From an uncultured Bacilli bacterium (GTDB taxonomy: Bacteria; Bacillota_I; Bacilli_A; RF39; UBA660), in assembly GCA_947624855.1 (NCBI GenBank), contig CANQMC010000039.1, forward strand, positions 1 to 10,624: DNA of 10,624 nucleotides, written 5' to 3'. Numbering within the stretch: the first letter of the stretch is position 1; every line of letters begins with the position of its first letter. The notes beneath the pieces were generated by a model that did not search any database, was not told the DNA's origin, and worked only from the letters and a program-made list of their open reading frames with translations. This document shows positions 1 to 5,960 of the stretch, piece after piece. Both the position numbers and the translations under genes were made by a program.

Positions 1-167
1 ATAATCCATACATTCCGACGTAGTAGGAAGTATGGATTGTAGTGGAAACTACAAGAGAGAGTAAGGGGTAAGCAAAATGACTCTTCGTTTTAAAAAGGCT
101 AAACTTTAACTGGCTCGGACAGAAATATGTAAATGAAACCGAAAGTCCGAGCCGACATGCGTACGTC
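1..167 (+). ncRNA. Probable structured RNA, 3' part, identity unknown
   Basis: This stretch is much richer in G+C than the flanking DNA and holds no convincing ORF. It is packed with local hairpins. The first pairs AATCCATAC+TTCC (3-16) with GGAAGTATGGATT (26-38), with a one-base bulge. Next comes GTAGT-ggaa-ACTAC (39-52), directly abutting it. Then GAGAGT (57-62) pairs with ACTCTT (80-85), and GGCTCGGAC (112-120) pairs with GTCCGAGCC (145-153), a perfect 9-bp stem with a 24-nt loop. A near-palindrome GACATGCGTACGTC follows (154-167). Such density of G+C stems in an AT-rich genome is typical of a functional RNA. The RNA probably begins upstream of the window, and its strand is assumed from the terminator-like hairpin at 354-383. 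I do not see tmRNA (no tag ORF, no T-loop/CCA end), RNase P RNA, SRP RNA or rRNA signatures. Other possibilities are the RNA-encoding right end of an IS605/TnpB-type element or a regulatory leader. Confidence 0.45.
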
Positions 168-353
168 AAGTATATGTGTAGTAAGTGTTTAATATATGTA
201 AAGCGTTGTTTTTGTTTTATGTAAATTATGTTTGTACTTGCCTCTATAGCTTATCCATTCAAACATTTATTGTTTATTATTATATTTTTTTAATATTTAT
301 CTAATATATTTCTATTATTTTATTAATGTTTAATATATATAGGGGCAAGAATG
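168..353. other. AT-rich non-coding spacer with a 12-bp inverted repeat
   Basis: No ORF of note is present on either strand. The only structure seen is a pair of inverted 12-mers, CTTGCCTCTATA (237-248) and TATAGGGGCAAG (338-349), which pair over all 12 positions with one G-U. They enclose about 89 nt of almost pure A/T. If transcribed with the upstream RNA they would form a closing stem just before the terminator-like hairpin. Confidence 0.35.
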
Positions 354-383
354 GAGCAATAATTGGTTTTATTGTTCTTTTTT
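354..383 (+). terminator. Rho-independent terminator upstream of ku
   Basis: GAGCAATAA (354-362) pairs with TTATTGTTC (369-377) over 9 bp including one G-U. The loop is 6 nt and T6 follows (378-383). It would end a transcript coming from the left edge (the structured RNA) and insulate ku, whose start is 45 nt downstream. Confidence 0.55.
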
Positions 384-427
384 AGTATTTTTTTAGGTTT
401 TTGTAACATTTTAATAATGGTGATTGT

Positions 428-1168
428 ATGAAAAAAACTTCTATATCTTTTGGATTAGTTAATATACCTGTTGTTATTAATCCTATTATTAAAAATAATG
501 ATGTATCATTTAATCAATTGCATAAAAAATGTTTATCAAGAATTAAATATGTAAAGTATTGTCCTCATTGTAAAAAAGATGTAAAACAAAGTGATATAAT
601 TAGAGGATATGAATATGAAAAAGATAAATATATAACTATTAGTGATGAAGAATTTAATAATTTAAAAAGTGAAGATGAAAAAACAATTGAAATTGTTGGA
701 TTTATTGATTTAAAAGAAATAGATCCTATTTATTATGAAAAAAGTTATGATGTAAGTGTTAACAGTAAGAGTAAAGCTTATAGTTTATTTAAAGATGCTT
801 TAAAAGTAAGTAAAAAATGTGCTCTTGCTAAAACAGTGATTGGAACTAAGTTTTATTATGTAATATTAAGATTAAATGAAAATAATATAATTATGAATAC
901 TTTATATTTTCAAGAAGAAGTTATGATACCTGAGGCAATAAGTGATAGTAAATATACTAAAAAAGAATTAGATTTAGCTATTAGTTTAATTAATAGTTTA
1001 AAAATGAAATTTGATCCTTTTGATTTAAAAGATGAATATCAAGATAAAATTAAAGAGGCAATTAATGATAAAATAGATGGTAAAGGAATTAAAAAACCTA
1101 AAGTTAAAAGAGAGAAAAGTATTAAAGATTTAATGACTGCTTTAGAAATGAGTTTAAAAAATGTTTGA
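428..1168 (+). CDS. ku: Ku, DNA end-binding protein of bacterial NHEJ
   Basis: Homodimeric ring protein that binds double-strand DNA ends and recruits the NHEJ ligase. The 246-residue protein shows the bacterial Ku signature. The N-terminus carries SISFGLVNIPV (about 5-15). A possible zinc site follows: H32-x2-C35-x9-C45-x2-C48 in LHKKC...YCPHC. Then come RGYEYEKDKYITISDEE and DPIYYEKSYDV, and a C-terminal tail with LMTALEMSL. The length is slightly short for the family because the basic C-terminal extension is brief (KKPKVKREK). The ATG at 428 is preceded by GGTGAT (419-424) at normal spacing and gives the family's usual N-terminus. The gene overlaps the ATP-dependent ligase by 8 bp, the classical ku-ligase pairing, so translation is probably coupled. 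The function is confidently inferred from family resemblance; no promoter with good consensus was found in the 44 nt after the upstream terminator. Confidence 0.95.
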   Translation: MKKTSISFGLVNIPVVINPIIKNNDVSFNQLHKKCLSRIKYVKYCPHCKKDVKQSDIIRGYEYEKDKYITISDEEFNNLKSEDEKTIEIVGFIDLKEIDPIYYEKSYDVSVNSKSKAYSLFKDALKVSKKCALAKTVIGTKFYYVILRLNENNIIMNTLYFQEEVMIPEAISDSKYTKKELDLAISLINSLKMKFDPFDLKDEYQDKIKEAINDKIDGKGIKKPKVKREKSIKDLMTALEMSLKNV

Positions 1169-2027
1169 TAAAATGAATATTAGACCAATGCTTTTAAAAG
1201 AAGTGGATAAACCATTTGATGATGATAACTTTATTTATGAACTTAAATTTGATGGTATTAGAGCATTAATTTATGTTAGTGATGATGAAATAAATATTAT
1301 AAGTAGAAATGGTATTAATATAACTAAATTATATCCTGAATTAGAAGAAATTAAAAGTTTAGTAGGGCATCATAAAGTTATTTTTGATGGAGAAATAGTT
1401 ACGATGGTTGAAGGTAAAGCTAGTTTTAGGAAATTACAAGAAAGAAGTCATTTAAAAGATTTAAATAAAATTAAGTTAAAAAGTAAAGAAATACCTATTA
1501 CTTTTGTTGTATTTGATATTTTATATTTAGATAAAGAAATAATAGATTTAGGATTAATGGAAAGAAAAGAATTATTAAATAAATATCCTGATACTTTATA
1601 TTTTGTTAAATCTAAATATTTTTATAAAGGAACTTTATTATTTAAAAAAGTTAAAAAATTAGGTTTAGAAGGGATTGTTGCTAAAGAAAAGAATAGTAAA
1701 TATATTCCTAATAAAAGAGTAGATACATGGATTAAAATTAAAAATTTTAAAAAAGAAGAATTTTTAGTATTAGGTTATATATTTAATAATGAAAAATATA
1801 GTTTGTATTTAGGTGAATATAAAAATAAAGAATTAATTTTTATTGGTAAAGTAAGTATTGGTAAAAATAATTTTTTAATGAAAGATATTTTAAAAGTTAA
1901 AAAGAAAAAATATAAAGTTTTAAATATAAATGAAGATATAACTTATATTGAACCAAAGAAAAAGATTTTAGTTCATTATATGGAAAGAACTAAAGATGGA
2001 AGGTTAAGACAACCTTTTATTAAATAA
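1161..2027 (+). CDS. ATP-dependent DNA ligase, ligase-only LigD/LigC-type
   Basis: Seals breaks held by Ku, using ATP to form a lysyl-AMP intermediate. The 288-residue protein contains all nucleotidyltransferase motifs. Motif I is ELKFDGIRA with nucleophile K29. SRNG (48-51) follows, then motif III FDGEIV (75-80), motif IIIa VFDILYLD (117-124), motif IV EGIVAKE (170-176) and motif V WIKIKN (190-195). A short OB-fold domain ends in a DGRLRQPFIK tail. It lacks the polymerase/primase and 3'-phosphoesterase modules found in multi-domain LigD, and no separate genes for them lie in the window. The ATG at 1161 lies inside the end of ku (ATGTTTGA overlap), with a weak AATGAG as possible SD. An internal ATG at 1173 would remove four residues and has no better SD. 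No T-rich terminator follows on this strand; the stop codon lies in the U-tract complement of the facing RNase J terminator. Confidence 0.93.
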   Translation: MFDKMNIRPMLLKEVDKPFDDDNFIYELKFDGIRALIYVSDDEINIISRNGINITKLYPELEEIKSLVGHHKVIFDGEIVTMVEGKASFRKLQERSHLKDLNKIKLKSKEIPITFVVFDILYLDKEIIDLGLMERKELLNKYPDTLYFVKSKYFYKGTLLFKKVKKLGLEGIVAKEKNSKYIPNKRVDTWIKIKNFKKEEFLVLGYIFNNEKYSLYLGEYKNKELIFIGKVSIGKNNFLMKDILKVKKKKYKVLNINEDITYIEPKKKILVHYMERTKDGRLRQPFIK

Positions 2028-2057
2028 AAAAGAAGTAAATTAAGTACGATTTACTTC
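2026..2057 (-). terminator. Terminator of the RNase J gene, overlapping its stop codon
   Basis: Read on the minus strand, GAAGTAAAT (2057-2049) pairs with ATTTACTTC (2040-2032) as a perfect 9-bp stem with an 8-nt loop, followed by U6 (2031-2026). The hairpin contains the last codons and stop of the minus-strand gene, and the U-tract covers the ligase stop region. On the plus strand there is no T-run after the stem, so it should act mainly on RNase J transcripts. Confidence 0.75.
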
Positions 2058-3713
2058 CATAATAACGGGTAGAATAATAGGTCTTCTACCTGTTAATTCA
2101 TTTATAAAAGGATATAATTCTAAAATTATTTGATTTTTTAAATCAGTATAGTTATAAGTTGAAGTTAATAAAAATTTATTTACTATATCTGTTATTTTTC
2201 GATCTATTTTATTTATTAAGTCGGGATTTTCATTAACCATGATGAAACCTCTTGTGGTTACATTGGGTTTAATTAATAATTTTCTAGTTAAAGTATTAAT
2301 GTTTAAAATAGTAACTAATATACCATCACTAGACATTAATTTACGATCTTTAATTACTTGAGAACCTATATCGCCAATTCGAGAACCATCAACATAAATA
2401 TCACCATTTTTAATAGTTTCTCCTTTGAAAGCTTCACCATTTAATAAATTTATAACATCACCATTTTTACATATAAAGATATTTTCTTTAGGTATATCAC
2501 AAGATATGGCTATTTCTCCATGTTGTTTTAACATTCGATATTCACCATGCATTGGCATAAAATATTTAGGATTAATAATTCTAAGCATCCATTTTAATTC
2601 TTCAGCTTTAGCATGGCCTGAAGTATGAACATCATTAAATGTTTTATTAGTGTAAACTTTAACACCTTTTAAATATAATTTATTTATAACTCGGTTAATA
2701 CTAGCAGCATTGCCAGGAATAGGTGATGAAGAAAATACGACTAAATCATCTGGCATTAAAGTTATTTGTTTATGAACACCGCTCGCTATACGAGATAAAG
2801 CCGCTAGAGGTTCACCTTGAGTTCCTGTACAAAGAATACATATTTCATTTTTCTTTAATGTTTTAGCTTGGTTATTATCTATAAAAATAGATTTATCTTC
2901 AATTAAACCATTGTTGACAGCAAGTTCAATACTTGTTTCCATAGAACGACCAAAAATGATGATTTTTCGATTATTTTTGCGACATGTTTCAACAATATGT
3001 TTAATACGATATATATTTGAAGCAAAGGTAGCAATTATAACTCGGCCAAAATGTTTTGATACAATATCATTTAAGGCTTCATCGACAGTAGATTCACTTT
3101 TAGAAAAACCTTCAGATAAAGCATTAGTAGAATCACTTAAAAGGAGAGTAACACCTTTTTTGCCAATCTCGGCCATTTTATGAATATTAGCTACTGGTCC
3201 AATTGGAGTTAAATCAAATTTAAAGTCTCCTGTTTCAAATATAGTACCGTTAGGAGTATTTATAGCAATAGCAAATGATCCTGGTATTGAGTGAGTTGTA
3301 CTAATAAATTCGATAGTAAAATATTTTGTTTTTAATACATAATCTTCATTAACTATTTCAATATTATTATAATTAATATTTCGATCTGTTAATTTTTTAA
3401 CAATTAAATCTGCAGCAATTTTTGAAGCATAAATTTTAGGAATATGAACAGTATTTAGTAAAAAAGATATACCTCCAATGTGATCTTCGTGACCATGAGT
3501 TATGACTAAACCTTTTATTTTATCTTCATTTTGTTTTAAATATGTAACATCTTGAATAACATAATCTATTCCTAATAAATCATCTTCAGGAAACATAACT
3601 CCTGCATCTATTATAATAATTTCATTATTATGAGTTATTACATACATGTTTTTTCCTACTTCACCTAATCCACCTAAGGCGACAATAGAAGTAGGAATAT
3701 TATTATTTTTCAT
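2040..3713 (-). CDS. rnj: Ribonuclease J
   Basis: Metallo-beta-lactamase/beta-CASP nuclease with 5'-to-3' exo- and endonuclease activity, central to mRNA turnover and rRNA 5' maturation in Gram-positive bacteria; cytoplasmic. The 557 residues match the usual family length. The order is an N-terminal GGLGEVGKNMYV, then the metal motif HGHEDH (73-78) followed by IGG. Next are a metal-binding THSIP (H141), TGDFKFD (D163) and LSDSTNA. The beta-CASP region contains IIFGRSME, CTGTQGEP, HTSGHAK (H363, H367) and MPMHGEYRM (H389), and a C-terminal domain completes the protein. All expected catalytic residues are present. The ATG at 3713 has a good SD (AAAGGAAG, complement 3720-3728). Transcription should start from the near-consensus promoter at 3760-3788. 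It may correspond to RNase J1 or J2; one paralogue is visible here, so I do not choose. Confidence 0.96.
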   Translation of the reverse strand: MKNNNIPTSIVALGGLGEVGKNMYVITHNNEIIIIDAGVMFPEDDLLGIDYVIQDVTYLKQNEDKIKGLVITHGHEDHIGGISFLLNTVHIPKIYASKIAADLIVKKLTDRNINYNNIEIVNEDYVLKTKYFTIEFISTTHSIPGSFAIAINTPNGTIFETGDFKFDLTPIGPVANIHKMAEIGKKGVTLLLSDSTNALSEGFSKSESTVDEALNDIVSKHFGRVIIATFASNIYRIKHIVETCRKNNRKIIIFGRSMETSIELAVNNGLIEDKSIFIDNNQAKTLKKNEICILCTGTQGEPLAALSRIASGVHKQITLMPDDLVVFSSSPIPGNAASINRVINKLYLKGVKVYTNKTFNDVHTSGHAKAEELKWMLRIINPKYFMPMHGEYRMLKQHGEIAISCDIPKENIFICKNGDVINLLNGEAFKGETIKNGDIYVDGSRIGDIGSQVIKDRKLMSSDGILVTILNINTLTRKLLIKPNVTTRGFIMVNENPDLINKIDRKITDIVNKFLLTSTYNYTDLKNQIILELYPFINELTGRRPIILPVIMEVNRT

Positions 3714-3759
3714 TGTAATCTTCCTTTCGTAAAAAATAAAAGTCGTTTAACTGAAAATA

Positions 3760-3788
3760 ATTATACTCTTTTTTGAGTGATTTGTCTA
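3760..3788 (-). promoter_or_regulatory. Sigma-A type promoter of the RNase J gene
   Basis: Minus-strand reading gives -35 TAGACA (3788-3783), a 17-bp spacer, and -10 TATAAT (3765-3760). The predicted start is near 3753, giving a leader of about 40 nt before the RNase J ATG. Confidence 0.7.
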
Positions 3789-3807
3789 CTATAAATTTAG
3801 GGGTTGT

Positions 3808-3847
3808 TTGACACTTGTTGACAATTGATAAAAAATAAAGCTACATA
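3808..3847 (+). promoter_or_regulatory. Tandem TTGACA boxes, probable promoter for 3891 gene
   Basis: Two perfect -35 hexamers TTGACA sit 10 bp apart (3808-3813 and 3818-3823) as part of a tandem repeat TTGACAcTTG/TTGACAaTTG. The second is followed after 18 bp by TACATA (3842-3847), a fair -10. A better -10, TATAAT (3865-3870), lies further down but lacks a -35 at normal distance. The region is divergent to the RNase J promoter. Confidence 0.4.
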
Positions 3848-3890
3848 TTAGTTAAAAAATGTTTTATAATAATACTAGAGGTGGATGTCT

Positions 3891-4028
3891 ATGGAAATTA
3901 AAGATGTTAACGAAGAGTTATTAAAATTAAGAAAAGTTAATAATAGAAATAATATAATTATTATTGTTTTATTAATAATATTATTACTTTTATGTATTTT
4001 AATGGTTTATATTAAATTTTTTAGTTAA
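3891..4028 (+). CDS. 45-residue single-pass membrane microprotein
   Basis: Small ORF between the RNase J promoter and the thioredoxin-like gene. It starts at the ATG at 3891 with a strong SD TAGAGGTGG (3876-3884); an in-frame ATG at 3885 is too close to that SD. The peptide begins MEIKDVNEELLKLRK, a charged, amphipathic cytosolic segment of about 20 residues. It then has one uninterrupted hydrophobic helix (about 22-41, rich in I/L/V) and ends KFFS. It has no signal peptidase site or cysteine-lipid box, so it is probably an N-in membrane anchor protein. I recognise no family. The SD, clean ORF and plausible promoter support a real gene. The next gene begins 52 nt after its stop, so the two may be co-transcribed. 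Confidence 0.65.
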   Translation: MEIKDVNEELLKLRKVNNRNNIIIIVLLIILLLLCILMVYIKFFS

Positions 4029-4033
4029 TTTAG

Positions 4034-4062
4034 TTGATTATTGAAAATTTTTAAGGTAAAAT
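4034..4062 (+). promoter_or_regulatory. Possible promoter of the thioredoxin-like gene
   Basis: TTGATT (4034-4039), a 17-bp spacer and TAAAAT (4057-4062) sit directly before the SD at 4070-4075. The start site would be near 4069, leaving a leader of only about 12 nt. Confidence 0.4.
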
Positions 4063-4069
4063 AATATTT

Positions 4070-4076
4070 AGGTGGT
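4070..4076 (+). promoter_or_regulatory. RBS deciding the TTG start of the thioredoxin-like gene
   Basis: AGGTGGT followed by TAAA and TTG at 4081. The same GGTGGTTAA arrangement precedes the ATG at 6852. The competing in-frame GTG (4072-4074) is part of this SD and has no SD of its own. Confidence 0.6.
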
Positions 4077-4080
4077 TAAA

Positions 4081-4803
4081 TTGGATAAAAAAAATGTAAT
4101 TGCAATAATATTAGGGGTTTTATTAATTGCTCTTTTGGGCTTTAAGTTTTATTTAGATAGTAGAGAAGATACTAAAGATAATACAAAAAGTTCAGATATT
4201 GTTAAGTTTAAACAAGAATATGAAAGTTTAAATGGAACCAAAAATGATAGTGATAAAGAATATTTAGATGTTAATATTTCAGATAAAGCTAGTATTTATT
4301 ATAAAACTGATGAAGAAATAGTTCAAGTTTTAGAAAAAGGGACAGGAGTTATTTATTTTGGATTTAATACTTGTCCTTGGTGTCGAAGTATGATTGAAAC
4401 TTTAATTAATACAGCAGTTGATAATAAAATAACAGATTTATATTATGTGGATGTTAAAGATATTCGTTCTAGTTATAGTGTAGTTAAAAAAGAACTTAAA
4501 AAAGATGTTTTAGGAACAGAGGGTTATTACAAAATATTAGAATTATTAGATGATGAGTTAACACCATATAAAATTACTGAAGGTAAAAAAGAGTATGATA
4601 CTAATGAAAAAAGATTATATGCTCCAACTGTTGTAGTAGTAAAAAATGGTGAAATTGTTGGTTTCCATGAAGGAACTGTGGATAGTCAAGAAGATCCTTA
4701 TTTAGGATTAAATGATGATGAAAAAGAAGAAATTGCAAAAATATTTGAAGAAATGTTTAGTAAAATAAAAAATTCTACATGTAAAGATAAAGCTGGATGT
4801 TAG
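4081..4803 (+). CDS. Membrane-anchored thioredoxin-like protein (CPWC)
   Basis: Probable extracytoplasmic thiol-disulfide protein. An N-terminal hydrophobic helix (about residues 5-25) is followed by a charged linker and a thioredoxin-like domain. That domain has a beta-strand and active site, VIYFGFNTCPWC (cysteines 98 and 101 counting from the TTG), then YYVDVKD. The cis-Pro-like segment APTVVVVKNGEIVGFHEG is near the C-terminus. The tail adds two more cysteines (STCKDKAGC). The substrate is unknown; such proteins reduce or oxidise exported proteins. I choose TTG 4081 as start because AGGTGGT (4070-4076) then lies at the same spacing as for the gene at 6852. A GTG at 4072 would lie inside the SD and only add three residues. 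The stop codon sits in the loop of a terminator hairpin. Confidence 0.82.
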   Translation: MDKKNVIAIILGVLLIALLGFKFYLDSREDTKDNTKSSDIVKFKQEYESLNGTKNDSDKEYLDVNISDKASIYYKTDEEIVQVLEKGTGVIYFGFNTCPWCRSMIETLINTAVDNKITDLYYVDVKDIRSSYSVVKKELKKDVLGTEGYYKILELLDDELTPYKITEGKKEYDTNEKRLYAPTVVVVKNGEIVGFHEGTVDSQEDPYLGLNDDEKEEIAKIFEEMFSKIKNSTCKDKAGC

Positions 4804-4814
4804 TCCAGTTTTTT
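4791..4814 (+). terminator. Terminator of the thioredoxin-like gene
   Basis: AGCTGGA (4791-4797) pairs with TCCAGTT (4804-4810), with one G-U. The 6-nt loop contains the TAG stop, and T6 runs 4809-4814. On the minus strand the same stem is followed by only a broken U-rich stretch, so it may weakly serve the trmL gene too. Confidence 0.72.
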
Positions 4815-5325
4815 AATTTGCTTCTTCAATAAATGTTTGACTTTTGTGAGGTTCATTTAATAAAAGATTTGGATAATCTAATTGTCTTAATACTTCATAA
4901 ACACATATAGCTACAGAATTAGAAAGATTTAAAGCTCGAACATTATCAGTCATAGGAATACGATAACATCTATCAATAAAAGGTTTTAATATTTCTCTTG
5001 GGATGCCTGTTGATTCTTTTCCAAATATTAAATAAATATTATCTTTTATTTCTTTAAAATTAGGAGTAGAATGAGGTTTATGGCCATATCTTGTAAAAAA
5101 GAAATATTCACCTTTATTTTTATTAAAAAATTCTTCTATATTTTCATAAACTTTATATTGGCATTTATCAATATAATTTACACCACTTCTTTTAAGATAT
5201 TTTTCTTCTAAAGAAAATCCTAAAGGTTTAATTAAATGAAGGGTAGTATTAGTAGCGACACAAGTACGCATGATATTACCGGTGTTACCAGGTATTTCAG
5301 GTTCAAATAATACAACATTTAACAT
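4813..5325 (-). CDS. trmL: tRNA (cytidine/uridine-34) 2'-O-methyltransferase
   Basis: SPOUT-class, SAM-dependent enzyme that 2'-O-methylates the wobble nucleotide of tRNA-Leu isoacceptors. The 170-residue protein has the short single-domain TrmL/CspR architecture. It shows PEIPGNTGNIMRT (9-21), then FGKESTGIP (101-109), which forms part of the SAM knot, and PMTDNVRALNLSNSVAI (124-140), the C-terminal knot motif. The length is normal for TrmL and there is no N-terminal RNA-binding domain, which separates it from RlmB/TrmH. The ATG at 5325 has an SD-like AGAGTGAT just upstream and a near-consensus promoter at 5349-5377. It is convergent with the thioredoxin-like gene, 9 nt apart. Subfamily assignment is strong; substrate position is inferred from the family. 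Confidence 0.93.
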   Translation of the reverse strand: MLNVVLFEPEIPGNTGNIMRTCVATNTTLHLIKPLGFSLEEKYLKRSGVNYIDKCQYKVYENIEEFFNKNKGEYFFFTRYGHKPHSTPNFKEIKDNIYLIFGKESTGIPREILKPFIDRCYRIPMTDNVRALNLSNSVAICVYEVLRQLDYPNLLLNEPHKSQTFIEEAN

Positions 5326-5348
5326 AAAATCACTCTTTCTAAATAAGA

Positions 5349-5377
5349 ATTATAAACGATAAAAGTTTGTTTGTAAA
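5349..5377 (-). promoter_or_regulatory. Promoter of trmL
   Basis: Minus-strand -35 TTTACA (5377-5372), a 17-bp spacer, and -10 TATAAT (5354-5349). Transcription would begin about 17 nt upstream of the ATG. Confidence 0.7.
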
Positions 5378-5412
5378 TGATTTATGTTTTTTTATTGTTT
5401 TTAATTAATTTT

Positions 5413-5434
5413 TATAATATAATTATTCTGAGGT
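5413..5434 (+). promoter_or_regulatory. Candidate -10 box and RBS of the 5442 gene
   Basis: TATAAT (5413-5418) with no good -35 at the standard distance, then TGAGGT (5429-5434) as SD, 7 nt before ATG 5442. Confidence 0.35.
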
Positions 5435-5441
5435 AATTAAA

Positions 5442-5960
5442 ATGGCAGAAAAATTAGCAAAATTTTTTATAGGTATATTTGGAAGTATATCGAGTGTATG
5501 GTGGGGTAAATATTTAGTAATGTTTATTATATCTTTATTTCCTATTTTAGAACTTAGAGGGGGACTTATCGCGGCCGCGTTAATGGATGCTCCAATTATT
5601 CCTAGTTTTATAGTTTGCTTTATTGGTAATATTTTGCCTATTCCTTTTATTTTATGGTTTATAACGAGTATTTTTGATCATTTAAAAAAACGAGGTAAGA
5701 AATTAGGTAAATTAGTTACTAAATTAGAGGAAAAGGCTACTAGTAAAAAAGAACAAATTGAAAGATTAAAATATTTAGGTCTTATTTTATTTGTAGGAAT
5801 TCCACTTCCCGGAACTGGAGCTTGGACTGGTTGTTTAATCGCTGCTTTACTGGGTATGGATAAGAAAAAATCTTGTTTAGCCGCTATAGGGGGAGTTATT
5901 ATGGCTGGTTTAATTATGTTAGTTGTATCTTATGGTATTTTAGGAGGTATTTTAAAATGA
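5442..5960 (+). CDS. Small multidrug export-like membrane protein (COG2426)
   Basis: Integral membrane protein of the family labelled putative small multidrug export protein. The transported substrate is not established for the family. The 172 residues contain a hydrophobic segment around 23-45 ending in the hallmark PILELRGGLIAA (34-45). A second helix with NILPIPF follows, then a charged cytosolic loop (HLKKRGKKLGKL...KKEQIERLK). The repeat half has GIPLPGTGAWTGCLIAALLG, and a final helix GGVIMAGLIMLVVSYGILGG ends the protein. The two P/G-rich motifs suggest a re-entrant inverted-repeat fold as in DedA-like proteins (inference). SD TGAGGT precedes ATG 5442. Codons 44-46 (GCG GCC GCG) form a strikingly G/C-only patch. 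The stop TGA overlaps the next start as ATGA, implying translational coupling. Confidence 0.88.
   Translation: MAEKLAKFFIGIFGSISSVWWGKYLVMFIISLFPILELRGGLIAAALMDAPIIPSFIVCFIGNILPIPFILWFITSIFDHLKKRGKKLGKLVTKLEEKATSKKEQIERLKYLGLILFVGIPLPGTGAWTGCLIAALLGMDKKKSCLAAIGGVIMAGLIMLVVSYGILGGILK

Noticed and set aside
55..100. Resemblance to a glycine riboswitch core (AAGGGGTAAGC ... ACTCT)
   Set aside because: The linking helices are too short, the conserved segment after ACTCT does not match, and no glycine-related gene follows.
77..109. Ten-codon leader-peptide-like ORF MTLRFKKAKL with AAGGGGT upstream
   Set aside because: It is too short to support, and its start codon lies in the loop of the 57-85 hairpin; more likely chance within the structured RNA.
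237..349. Miniature inverted-repeat element
   Set aside because: The arms are 12 bp, but no target-site duplication flanks them and no second copy exists in the window.
1..383. tmRNA or RNase P RNA
   Set aside because: No tag-peptide ORF, T-loop or CCA end, and no conserved ACAGAA...GGCTTA or GAGGAAAGTCC context; only a short GAAAGTCCG match, which is part of a local hairpin.
2425..3183. Plus-strand ORFs of 67 and 90 codons (2425-2628, 2911-3183)
   Set aside because: Both lie antisense within the fully conserved RNase J gene, have no SD, and their products look like random back-translation.
5873..5956. 28-codon N-terminal extension of the histidine-phosphatase-like protein
   Set aside because: It lies inside the preceding membrane gene, has no SD, and the family-like sequence starts exactly at ATG 5957, which has AGGAGG upstream.
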